Assembly (NCBI RefSeq): GCF_949628215.1
Contig: NC_134282.1
Span: 12,522,223-12,586,222 of the forward strand
From: Phalacrocorax aristotelis
Lineage: Eukaryota > Chordata > Aves > Suliformes > Phalacrocoracidae
DNA length: 64,000 bases
Reading direction: 5' to 3'
The notes under the pieces were generated by a model that saw only the letters and a program-made list of their open reading frames with translations, searched no databases and was not told the DNA's origin. Within the stretch, counting starts at the first letter, position 1. Each line of letters begins with the position of its first letter. This document shows positions 48,201 through 59,330 of this stretch, in pieces. A program made the translations under genes and the position numbers.

Positions 48201-51200
48201 ATTTCATTATAAACTTTGGATTATTGATCATCTCAGTAGAAGCAGATCCTAACATACACTGGCTCTATACTCCCTCTGAGGTGTTAGGGCTGCTGAGTGC
48301 CAAGTTAGCCGTGACTTTATGTGATCTTAATTATACAACCTGAATATTGCAGTTGAGCAGGTTTTCCACTCTTGTATACCCTCAGTTCCCTGTTTCACTG
48401 AAATCAGTTAAGTAAAATTATTTTTTAATGTCCAAAGTACATCTGAACTTTAAAATAAAGGATATGGCGTACTTCTGTTGGAATGAAATACTTGAAGTTT
48501 GAAGGAATATGTTCTATTGCTGGGGACAAAGGTATTCTGCACAGAGTATTTGGCTTCTGTGTTTAATCTTTGAGCCTGTATAATACAGAAATAAACATTC
48601 TTTCTAACCAGGTTGGCTAGTGAATGTATTTGATAGTACTCAGTGAGTCTGATTACTGTTCCAAACTGTTTTACTCCAAGCTATGGTTTTCTACCAGACT
48701 ACAAGAAACAATGTTTTGTTATTGTAATTGCTACACTTGGAAAATCTGCGGTTTTATTTCATGATTAAGTTGGTACATTTCTAGCTTTTACATATGTATT
48801 TTGCTTTGTTTTGATTAAAATCTTTCAGACAATGGTCTGAAAGGAGAATGCTTTGAAGGACTTAAGGCAGGGGAGGGAATGTGAGTCTTGGGTGTCGGAG
48901 GGTAGGACGCTGCCTTTGGGCTGAATGGCAGAATTTGCTGTGCCAGACTTATTGGCAGCATTTCCCTGGCACTGTCTGCTCATTAGGGCTCTGCTTCTAT
49001 AGCACACTTAAACACGAGGAAAAGTTCACCCCTGTGAATGAACAAAGATAAACCTATATTCATTTTAAAGTTAAGCATGTGCTTATGACCGTCACTAAAT
49101 TTGGGATACTAAGAGAGAGAATGCCTGTGTGCACGAAGGAATCAGAGAAGCTGTCACAGCGACCTGTTTACCTTTCACTCATTATTTATATTATTTCTGA
49201 GTGCCTCAGATATTGCTGCTTGTTATGCACCCCATTGACATTTCATAGTTGTCTTTCCAAGCGCTGCTAAAAAGAAAAGCTGAGATTTTTGGGACACTAC
49301 TGTAGGCCAGTGATTGAATTCCATAGCCCCAGGACTGTGGAAGCGGAGAGCCCAGCATATAAAGAGGGAAAACTCAAGGTTTTTCTTCTTGTACAAGTGG
49401 CATTGCCGAATTTCTCAGGACATCAGAGGAGAGTGACAGAGAATAGATGTTTCCTAGCAAACAGAAGATAATAGATGAGAAGTATGCTTAACACCAAAAA
49501 TGAAGGAAAACTATATTTTCATACTTAATCCGTCAGGAGGGACACAAAAGGATTAGATCTTGGGGGCAGGAGAGACTTAAAATAGAGAACTCTATAAAAT
49601 TGCTTACTTTCCAAAAAGATTGTGTGATGTTGTTGTCATTCTCCTGTAAAGCATATATCATATACCCAAAGGCTGTGCTCCCTGGCAAGAGAAATATTTC
49701 CAGCTCCCCACTAACAGAAGTGAACTGCCACTCTTGATAAGAAATCTGCCTTGTAATAGAGGGCTTTCTGATGGAGAAGAGTGCATTTGTAGTGTCTGCC
49801 CCAGAGGCTCTCATTACTGAAACCAAGATTTAGCCTTGGCATTAATACTGATTTGCTTTTCATTTTACCAGCTTTTTAATTTTTAATGAGTTTCATCTCC
49901 ACTCACAGATTCTCCTAACCATACATTATCCTATGATGCGATAATAAAATCTGAAGGTTAAAGCTGTGTATCCAACGTCCCTTTGTTCCACCACGAATAC
50001 ACTGTCCTAACTTTTAGGGCCCATTGTCAGAGAAGTGATGTCATGGTAACTAAAGGTAGAGTGCCTTCAGATTTCCAGTTCGTTATCAGAACAGCTATGG
50101 AGCCATCTCAGCTGAAGGCTGAGGTACTGACCTCAATAAATTACCTGTCCTAGCAGTGACTTTTCTTGCTTTCCATTCTGCTCAGTATTTTGCCATCCTC
50201 ACTGGCTCTATCAGTTTTGTGAGGTTTTCCTCCAGCATGTTCATGTCCAGCAGTCAGACCCAGAGCCTACTGGTAACATTATGAAAGGCCTTAAATGGTA
50301 ACAGTAGGGTGCAGTCTTTCAAAGCATTTGTTTATTTGTAGGATGTGGTCTTTTGAAGCATCTGTTCGTGAGGTAGCAATCAAAGTTTTTGCTGGGCTCA
50401 CCAAATACTTGAAATCATTACCATATTTCAAACAGGATGTACAAACTCTGCAAATAAGAACTCTGAAGAACTTTAGAACTTTTGAAGGAATTCTACAAAC
50501 CTCAGGTAGAAGATCCTACAGTTTTCCAGGTGTTCAGCCTTTTAACAGTATCAGGGAGTGCCTGGAATTATGTTGGGCTACATTGTGTCCTGCTGAATTT
50601 TGACACAGAAGGCTTAAATCAGATACTTTATGTAATTGCAGTTCATTGAGCGCTTTTTGGTGCCTGACTTGGACTGAAAACAATATTCTGCCACTTGGAA
50701 CATTCCTAGTCTGCCAAATGGGAGACTTTATTTGATGCCAAATAGACCTCTTCATTTTGCAGTCAGTATTTTGCTGTGATTCTTGACATAGCTGTTACTA
50801 CCAATTTCATGATTTTTCAGTGAGCACTGTAGGCAGAACACTGATCTCCTTATGCATATTAATGAATTTTTAATATAAAAGGAATGCCTATCATTAATTA
50901 GTTAGCATAAACATTGGAGAACTAAAAAGGCAATGGGCAATGATGCTATTTTATTGCTTTAAAATATAAAAGGCAATAAAATGGAAATAATACTTTTGCT
51001 GTCATATAGTGTTTTCAGAAATACCAACACCACTATATAACAACTGGAAGTTCCTGTACTTATGATAATAATGTGTGTGTTTGAAGATAACTACATTCAA
51101 TATATTTTGATTCTACAGGTGTCACAGTACTGTATATTAAGAAATGAAAAAAACTTTATAAATGCATTTCTGCAAAAATGTACTCAGAATCAACTTTATT

Positions 51201-52765
51201 TATAGCTCACACCTTTTTTTTTGCTAAAAATGCATAGTCATTACATATACAGTAGTCAGCATCCAAAAGTGTACAAAGAATAAATTTTCAAACCCTCCCA
51301 ACAGAACAAAACAAAATTCACACTTTTTTTGTTCATTGCATGCACAGACCCTTAAACGTGATACCTCTTACTAAAGCGTGCTTGAATCTCTAGCAAACAG
51401 AATTGACTTGCTATAAACTGTTTCTCCATACTATCAACCTCCAGCTACAGCCACAAATCCTAAGGTGTTCACATGAAATAGCGAAGCCCTATGTCCGAAT
51501 CCTCCATGCTCTGAGTATGGCCCAGGAAGCAATTGCCCTGAAAGTAGAAGTCTGCTGGTGGCAGAACAGGGAACTTTGAGCAAAAGCCTGCTTCCTTTGT
51601 CTTGGTCATTAATTTATTACTGAATTCAGTGGAATGAAGCAGCATCTGTCTAAGCAAGTTGTGAAAATAATTTAACTTTATTCCACACCCAGCTCCAAGA
51701 CACTAACTGCCTTGAATGGAGGTCTGTGTCCTCAGTGCATGTGACACTTCCTCGGCATCTTGCATCTCATCTGAGGAGAAGAGGGTAAAGTCTCAGCTGT
51801 AACTTGGGTGTTGGTTGTGTAGCCCTGACTTACAGGTGTCTAACAGAAGCTGGGAAGATAGTCGGATAGGGCGAATTTTATTTATTATTGTAGAGGCTTT
51901 AACTTAATGAACCACTCAAACCCTTTGATGTCTTTGTTGTCTTTTTTTTTCTTTTTTTGGTCTCCACTACTGCTGCCTGTTAGAAAAGCTCTTAAAAACA
52001 TTGTCCTCTACTCAGTGGTGCTGTTTGTATCAGTCCTTCCATGAGAAGGGTGGAGTGGGTTAGCAGGATGATTAGTCAGGGCTCCACGGCAAAGGAAGAG
52101 CACGCATATGTGATAAGAAGATCCAAGTTCAGTTTTCACTCAAGAATAGGCTTGGCTCCATGCTGTTGGTTTTGGGGAATGGGAGGGGAAAAGAGAAAGC
52201 TGCTTGTCTGAGCAATATAATGTTCCCAAATGATTACACGTCTATTGAAAAGTTTCGTTCAGTTAACATATTTTTAACTCTGATAAGAAGTAGCGTGAAG
52301 TAGGTTGAAATTCCCAATGGCAATTGAGACATATTCATAGTCTTACAGACACTGATGGGAAATCTTGCTCCATTGTTTCACGGTAACTGGAATACAATCC
52401 ATGGCTAAATGACCAAGGAGGCCTCATGTCAGCATTACAATGCCCCTTGGTACAAGTCACCAGTGAGAATTTCTGAAGAGTACTTAACTCATGTATGTTT
52501 TCTCTTTACTCCTGACCCTTAGGCGTTTAGTCAGCCTGTTACTACTGCTTAGGTCTTGATTGCCCCTCACCTGAAGCCAGTGGAAATTTTGCCATCAGCT
52601 CCAAAGGACAGAGGATGTGAATGTCCTAGGAGTATGGCAATGATGAGGGTTTATCCCAAGAGTTCATGATCTAGAAATGTTCATGTTCAACTCCCTGCGA
52701 GATGAGGAGCTATGGAAAAATATAACATTCTCTCTGCCGGAGTTCAGTAATATTTCTTCTTAGCA
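39280..52765. other. Intergenic, no gene recognised
   Basis: Thirteen kilobases without a supportable exon, RNA gene or clear transposon. GC-richer patches near 40700-41200, 42690-43180 and 46250-46660 produce chance ORFs up to 156 codons, none with family resemblance. Positions 50845-50960 are AT-rich with octamer/homeodomain-like cores (atgcatattaatgaat), a possible conserved non-coding element. Confidence 0.6.
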
Positions 52766-53056
52766 CCTAGGAGGGTCTTTGCATTTTTAAGTGCTTTACA
52801 AACATTAGCTAGTCTTCAGAGCAACCCTGCGAGGTAGGTAAGGTATATTGTCCCCATCTTACAGATGTGGAAACTGAGAAACAGAGGGTCAAATTCAACC
52901 CTGGTACAATTCCAGTGTTCTACATGAATTAAATTCATTCAAAATGAACACAGTTTAAACAACTTGCCCTAGATTACGGAACAGGTAGTGGCAAAGCAGG
53001 GACAAGAACCCAGGAGTGCCCGACTCCTCAGCTTGTTACTGGCCACTTGGTCATTT
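52766..53056 (+). repeat. MIR-like (CORE-SINE) relic, interrupted
   Basis: Plus strand, in MIR order: gtgctttacaaacatta, gcaaccctgcgaggtaggta, tgtccccatcttacagatg, gaaactgagaaacagaggg. After about 65 unrelated bases it continues with acaacttgccctagatta, ggtagtggcaaagcaggga, acaagaacccaggagtg and cccgactcctcagcttg. These correspond closely to remembered MIR consensus blocks, including the 3' half. Positions 52887-52951 look like an insertion. Confidence 0.72.
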
Positions 53057-56000
53057 TTACTCTCATAGGCAATGAAAAACAGCATAAGCTGGGCAATTAT
53101 TACAGGTATGATTTGCTTCTGTAAGGCATGTGGATGGTAACCAACTGAGTTAAGTGCAATAATACTTTATGAATGTGCCGCCTCAGAGAGCTTAATTAAA
53201 CATGAAGTAAAACTTTCATACTGTCATTTTTTGCAGGTGCACTGTTGACAAAAACCCAACATAGCTGGATTCAGCAAATAAATAATAAGCACAACACTTG
53301 GACAACTAAGCAAAACTATCATTTTAGCAAAAAACAATGTGTCTCTACTTTTAACTCCTAAATTTCTACAAGTGCAGCATGCAGATGAAACCTTTCCCTT
53401 TGTTTCCAGACTGCAGACTCCAGTCTTGCTACTGAAGCAGCTCAGAGCTGTACAGATGTCCTGGATAGTGACATTCAAATGAACACACTGCAGAAGAAGT
53501 AGTGGTGTATTGCCACAGAGTACGGGTGAATTACTACAGACCAGGTATATCAATCTTACACAAAGATGAGCTTAAAGCTTACAGGTTACTCAGACGTGCC
53601 CAGAAGCTAGGCTTATTGAATATATGCCAATGTGTAGACTGCAGTTCTAGGCACATGCTGATTGCAAGGTGGGGGGGGCTCTGTCCGTGCCACCAACGCT
53701 CCAGGAACTGGCCCCATCAACAATCGGTTCTCATTGGCACAGGTATGTCAGTCTGAAGGTCAGTGTTGGCCAAACACAGAAAGACACATAGGCATTTTCA
53801 GGCCATCACCTCATCTTCCATCCCCCACACAGATTCTACCACAGAAGGCCTGAAAAGCCTTTTTGGTTTTAAAGATGAGCTGTGGAATCCACAGTGTAGA
53901 CCTTATGGCAGGTACTCAGGCAATAAAAACATTATGACAGGTACTTATGCAAAAGAGTTTGTTTTCTAGGATGTCCTTATGCATCTAGTCTGCAGGTTAC
54001 ACCTCCTGTCTATGCTCTGGACACACCTATGATGTTCAGCCATGTGTGCTTTCACACCAAAAAGAGATCCCACACCCTTACAAGCCACACAAACGCTGAC
54101 ATTGACTTCTACATGAGCAAATTCAAGCATTATAATTATAGATATCTTGTTCCACTTTTAACCTCTTTAACTCAGTTTTGTTCTGTCCATATTTATGGAG
54201 ACTGGCTATTGGACATGGCAAATGGAGCAATTATCTACATACATGTCCTTCACTGAATAAACACAGACGCTCAGGTAGCATTTCCCTAGATATTCTCCAC
54301 ACTTACTGTAACTTTTTAATTTGTAGCCACATTTTAAACAAGCAAACAGACAAATGTACATTAATTAGAACTCTTAAAATCTAATCACATCTCCCTGTAC
54401 CCATTCACTCCTGATTCATACAGCCTGCTTACATTGGCTCAGAGAGCAGTACTGGCAACCAGCATAAACAAATAATTCCACGAGGTGCTCAGGCCCATAC
54501 ACGTGCCTCAACATTTTGCCAATAGAAACTTTTAAATGAAGCAAATTCCTTAATATCAGGGCCAGGTACCAAATCTGCAGCATGACTGAGGCTCACAGGC
54601 AACTCTGGTAACAGCAGTAAGATTCCAGTAAAATTGCAGTTGGTTGCAATCCAACCTTTATACTGTTATCTGTCGTTGAGATATATATAGACGACCCTGT
54701 GTAGCCCAACTGCAAATATCAAATGTATTTTTACAAGTTAGCAACAGCCTTTTTTGTCATTGCCTCTTGAGATGCCCTCTGCATTGTGACTGACAAGCAC
54801 AAATATAATTCATTATACAGTATGCTTGAAAAGCCTTTTTTAACATTTGGCTTTTACTGTTGCTTGTTTCTGAGCTGTCTTCTAGTGCTGAGATTTGCTG
54901 TCCCTGGCCTTTTTGATTTCTTTCTTAGTTTTTAATTGCTGGTTGGACACGCTAGTGGCATCTCCCAGGCAAACCCTTTCTACATAATTAGTTCTGAAAC
55001 TTGGATGAGTCATTGGGCTCTAAGTACCACATCTCTATTATTTTAACTTGAATACAGCACATCTCAAAGATTTTGGCCTCTTTTTGCAGTTGTGGAAATT
55101 CATAGGATGACATCGTTGCAGGTCTTGATCCATTTGCTTTCTACTGTGAGTTTCCAGGGGGTTTTCTACAATACAAAGCACGTTTCAAAGCATAACAGTA
55201 TTGTGAACCAGCCTCCTCTCCCAGTGGTGCAGATTGTTTTCTGCTTTATTGGCAGTTGAATAAAGCAATGCCATATTTATGACAAAAGTTAGTGAAAATA
55301 TGTAAAATTAAAAATACTTCAAGTCGTTTTCATTTTCTTTTAATGCAGGTTGACAAATGAAAACAGCACAGACAGCCACACAGGGCCATGCTGGTTATTA
55401 TGGTCCATCAGTGATAACTCAAGAGGCCACGGTTTGGGAACTGCTGTTTCAGAAAACTCTAGCCAATCTCAAGACACCACAAGCGACCCTACCACAAATT
55501 ATACACCAGCAGAATTGTGGCTGGCAGAGAGGACATATTTTTGTTAGACCATTCTCATCATTCACTAAGAATCTAAAAGATCCAAACCATTGTATTTAAA
55601 ATGGATTGAGGTAAAAGATAAAATGAAGTGGGTGTCATTTTCTTTTAGCTTATGCACTTTCATAGGAAAATTTTCGCAAAGCTGACATTGGTACAGGACA
55701 TATCAATTATTGGTTTCTGTGATGGTTCTGACCTGTATTAAGGATTTGACCTCACAATCCCTAGCTGTAGTCCTTCCTATATTCCCATAATAAACCAAGG
55801 GGGCTTTGTCTTACAGAAGTCTGTGGGGCTGCACTCTTGGGGTTCGGATGCCATGTCCATCAAAATGGGAAAGATCCAAGCAGAAATGTATTTCCACAAC
55901 AGGGGCAAAGAGACTGAGTTAAAGAACCACTATGCTGTTGTGCAGCATGACACCAGCATCTCCTAAGGAAGTACCACCCTTCGTTTTGCAAATGGGGTAT

Positions 56001-56770
56001 ACAAGCAGTTTCTCACCTGAACTTCAAGTTGTAACCCCTTTGTGTAATATTATTGCATACTTGTTCTGTCAGACAAAATCAAAATGCATCTGTTTAAAAT
56101 CTGTACATAGTTTACAAAAATGTCTTTCTACAGAGAGCAAGTTCAAGCTATAGTTAGCTGTTTGTCGTGTGAGCAGGATAATTCCTGGGTTGCTGTGAAA
56201 AGGTACTGCTTTGGAAGATGTCTCATAATTCTTGTCTTTGAGCTCCCCCAAAGCTCTGAAAGAGGACTTCAAAACACCCAGCTGCAGTTAATCAAAATAG
56301 GAAAAGGTGGGGAATGATGCAAAAGTGCCAGTATCCAGTACTTGCAGAGCCAGGTTTTAGGTCCGGAACCCAGATTCAGCAGTACCTTATTCTGCAACTA
56401 ATCTTAGGATGGTGAATCCGACAGAGTGCTCTAATTAAAGAGCAGAAGAAACCAGTTCTATGTAATTCTTTAAAAGATCCAGAATGAGATCACATGCATC
56501 AGTTATTCTCTTTACATACACAGAACTCCCATCGAGCTTGGCAGGGGCTTATAGAAAGCCTGGCATCTGACTTTGACTCTAAAGGGCTGATTTGGGGGTG
56601 ATTTACCAGGGAAGATAAAGGGGCCCCTTAGCAACCCGCTTAAAACAACAGATGTTCCTGAGTGCTGGGGGAAGAGCCGTGCCATTATGCAGTACCCCCC
56701 TTCTCCCCCCGCCCCTGCTCCAAACCAGTTTGACCCCTTTCTGGTTCAGTTATTTTACATATCCCTCTAT
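53057..56770. other. Intergenic, downstream of PAQR9
   Basis: AT-rich with no gene recognised. A minus-strand 109-codon frame at 53224-53553 is Cys-rich but has no family resemblance and no splice context. It may include a distal PAQR9 3' UTR if a long transcript exists (minus-strand AATAAA at 55250-55245). Confidence 0.5.
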
Positions 56771-57524
56771 TTTATTTTAGTATCCGAGTGCTTACACCAA
56801 CCACTCACTGCCTGTCTAATTAAAGTCTCTCCATCAACTGGTAATTCCATAATAATTCACAGCTGTTTTTCCTCCCTCTGTTAAATCTATTGTTCCCTGG
56901 CTGAAAAGGCTGCAAGACCTTAAAAACTATGGATAGCTATCGATTTGTTTGCATTTAAAATCCAGTATGTGGCCACAAAGGCCTGTTACAGTATCACAGA
57001 GGAAGATAAATGTCAGTGCATAATCTGCTAGGAAATCTCACACAGGAGTTGATTAAAAGTCTATGAGTAATCATTGCACAAGTGTCTTCAGATGTATATA
57101 TATATACACACATATATATGTAGCTAATAAATATATAGCTATATATATAAATATATATGTATATACAGAGCTAGTTTAAAACTAATCGTTATGAAATTAG
57201 TAAGTGGCATTCACAGTTCATGCATTCTTCCTAGTAGCAGAGCTAGATTATTTCAGCTTATACTCTAAGCAGCAACATACCAGTAAGCGTTTGCTTGCTT
57301 CCCCTGGTAACCTAGTAGTTTAAAGAACACGAGCAGTTCCGCCATGGTCATTTTCTCTGGCAACTCTCCATGAAAGGGACCTGGCTTTTCCACAGGTGCG
57401 TTTCCCCAAGATTTCACAGCATCTTCAGGACATGGTGGAGCTGGTCTGAAGGTCACTGGCCCGAGGGTCTCCGGCCCAAGGGCCACTGGTATGGTAGCTG
57501 CTGTCCCAAGGGTCACCGACCTAG
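56771..57524 (-). other. PAQR9: PAQR9 3' UTR (approximate)
   Basis: Sequence after the PAQR9 stop up to the first minus-strand AATAAA at 56776-56771. It contains a degenerate four-copy repeat right after the stop (about 57430-57515), a TA-rich microsatellite (57094-57167) and an AT-rich, slowly-evolving-looking stretch at 56800-56990. The 3' end is a guess. Confidence 0.4.
57094..57167 (+). repeat. TA-rich microsatellite
   Basis: Imperfect (TA)n with internal cacaca and atgta interruptions; self-complementary along most of its length. Lies in the presumed PAQR9 3' UTR. Confidence 0.85.
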
Positions 57525-58781
57525 CTAGTCCTGCTTGCAGAGGTCTGCAACGTTGAGGAACCTCCTGACAACCACGGCCAGGCAGAGTGCCAGGAGCAGC
57601 ATATACCCCACAGTGCCCAGGTAGGTGGGGGCGGCCAGGGGTGCCTTGAGGAACTCGGCCAGCCCGTCTTCCACATAGTGCACCTGGTCGTAGATGCTGA
57701 GGAAGGTGAAGATGTGGAATAGCTGGTGGCTGTGCCCCACGATGTCGAAGAGCCCTGGCTGGATCCGCTCAGGGATTTTGCTGACATTGAAGAAGGCGGC
57801 CACCAGCAGCCAGCAGTAGCGTCGGTAGAAGTAGACAAAGAGCGTGGGGTTGCGGGTGCGGAGGTCAAAGAGGAGGCTCTCCAGCATGATGGGGCAGGCC
57901 ATGCTCAGCGGCATGGCGAAGACGAAGGTGCGCACGGCGAAGGGGTAGGCGCAGCAGGCGGCGCGGCTGCGGCAGCAGGCAGCCGTGCAGCCCACGGCCA
58001 GCGCCAGGGCAATGGGCAGCACCAGGGCGCGGTAGGCCGCGATGGGCAGGCTGCAGTCCAGCTGCCAGCCCAGCCGCTGCTGCACGTAGCGGCTCATGGC
58101 ACTGGCGTCTAGCAGGCTCAGCCCTGGCAGCAGGTAGTAGGAGTAGGCCACGGTGCTGGCAAAGCCGTAGTAGCTGATGGAGGCGTAGTCCAGGTAGAAG
58201 AAGGCGGCGCGGAGGCGCGGGGAGAGGCAGCTGAAGAGATGGGCCGTGCAGCTCATGGCAAAGGTGAGCAGCACCCCCGACGCGTAGCACCAGAGGGGCA
58301 GCAGGGCCGGGTGGTGGAAGGGCACGTCCCCGGCGCCCCGCAGCAGCAGCAGCCGCCCGAAGCGGCTGAGGAAGAGCAGCAGCGGGATGAAGTGGGTCCA
58401 GAAGTTGAGGGTCTCGTTGGTGGGCTGCAGCACCGAGGCCAGGCACTCCTGTGCCGAGCAGTGCAGCCGCCGGTAGCCCGAGAGGATGAAGCACTCCACG
58501 AAGTCCTCGGGCACCTCGTCCCACCGCAGCAGGGCGGCAGGGCGAGGAGGCGGCGCCGTCTCCTCCTTGTCCCCCTCGCCCGCCGGCATGCTGCCGGCCC
58601 CGGGCCCCCCGGCCGCCCCCGGCCCACCGCCCGCCGCCGCGCCCCGCCGCCCGGGCGAGGTAGAGCCACCGCTCCTGCAGCCGCCGGCGGAGGAGCAGCG
58701 GTGGCTCTGCGCTTCTTCTTCTCCTCCTCCTCCTCCTCCGCCGCCGCCGCCGCCGCCCCCGCCCCCGGCAGCATCACTCAT
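57525..58781 (-). CDS. PAQR9: PAQR9, progestin and adipoQ receptor family member 9 (mPR-epsilon)
   Basis: A single uninterrupted 418-codon exon; the human protein is about 377, and its CDS is also intronless. Residues 1-83 are low complexity (Gly15 at 6-20, EEE, then Gly/Ala/Pro-rich). The conserved body starts LLRWDEVP at 84 and ends LCKQD. PAQR active-site-like motifs are intact: N126-FW-T129-H130 in the first helix, S177-x3-H181, D198, and H350-S-H352 with H356. Hydrophobic helices lie near 125-147, 160-187, 192-218, 246-270, 280-304, 314-334, 347-366 and 386-409; the eighth fits the mPR subfamily. The family binds progestins or neurosteroids at membranes. The TAG is at 57527-57525. An in-frame ATG at 58589 (residue 65, A at -3) is an alternative start, giving 354 residues. 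Confidence 0.96.
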   Translation of the reverse strand: MSDAAGGGGGGGGGGGGGGGEEEAQSHRCSSAGGCRSGGSTSPGRRGAAAGGGPGAAGGPGAGSMPAGEGDKEETAPPPRPAALLRWDEVPEDFVECFILSGYRRLHCSAQECLASVLQPTNETLNFWTHFIPLLLFLSRFGRLLLLRGAGDVPFHHPALLPLWCYASGVLLTFAMSCTAHLFSCLSPRLRAAFFYLDYASISYYGFASTVAYSYYLLPGLSLLDASAMSRYVQQRLGWQLDCSLPIAAYRALVLPIALALAVGCTAACCRSRAACCAYPFAVRTFVFAMPLSMACPIMLESLLFDLRTRNPTLFVYFYRRYCWLLVAAFFNVSKIPERIQPGLFDIVGHSHQLFHIFTFLSIYDQVHYVEDGLAEFLKAPLAAPTYLGTVGYMLLLALCLAVVVRRFLNVADLCKQD

Positions 58782-59330
58782 TGCAGCAGGGGCACTAGCG
58801 GCATCGCCGCGGCTCCTCCCGCCCCGCCACCCGGCATCGCGGTAACTGGAAACCGGCGGCGCATCCAGCGCTCCCGGGGAGCGGGGAGAGACGCCCCCGC
58901 CGCCCCGGGTAGGGTTTCCCGGGGAAGGAGGCGCTGGACACCCGACCCGCCGTTAATGATTGATGCGGCCGGGGCCGGGCCGGGCAGTGCAGAGCCCCCG
59001 GGGCCGCTCTCCGGCGGGGCGAGGGACGGCAGGGCCGGCGGCAGGCGGGCAGACCCGCCGCTTTGTGCGGGGCCCTTCCCGCGGGGGCGTTTGGGTGGAA
59101 AAAGCACAAAGGGGACGCGGCACCCGCTGCCCGCGGGTGGCTAAAGCCCCGGGAAGGGGGAGCGGGACCCCGCCGGGCTGGGAGATCCCCAGCAGGCGGG
59201 ACAGACCTGGGAAATACCCCCAGACCGGGCGACATGTGGCAGCTGGGAGGATTTCCGCCGCGTGTGGCTCAGGGAGGCCGCCTGAGACCTGGTTTCTGTG
59301 GTGACATTATCTCATGCGATGAATGCAACC
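58250..59330 (-). promoter_or_regulatory. CpG island / promoter region of PAQR9
   Basis: A CpG-dense block covering the 5' coding half and about 550 bp upstream of the start codon, with GC-box cores (for example around 58790-58830 and 58960-59060) and no clear TATA box. Many long frames on both strands here are composition shadows. The transcription start probably lies within 58800-59300. Confidence 0.75.
58722..58766 (-). repeat. GGN trinucleotide repeat encoding Gly15 in PAQR9
   Basis: Fifteen consecutive GGN codons on the minus strand: a mix of GGG and GGC, then six GGC, then six GGA, followed by three GAA. Blocks of identical codons indicate expansion by slippage. Confidence 0.92.

Noticed and set aside
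53224-53553. Cys-rich minus-strand 109-codon ORF resembling a small secreted or membrane protein
   Set aside because: The cysteine pattern fits no family I know. No Kozak, promoter or splice context; ordinary AT-rich intergenic DNA.
57726-59304. Long plus- and minus-strand ORFs overlapping PAQR9 (up to 301 codons)
   Set aside because: They are antisense or frame-shifted shadows of the GC-rich PAQR9 coding sequence and its island, without domain resemblance.
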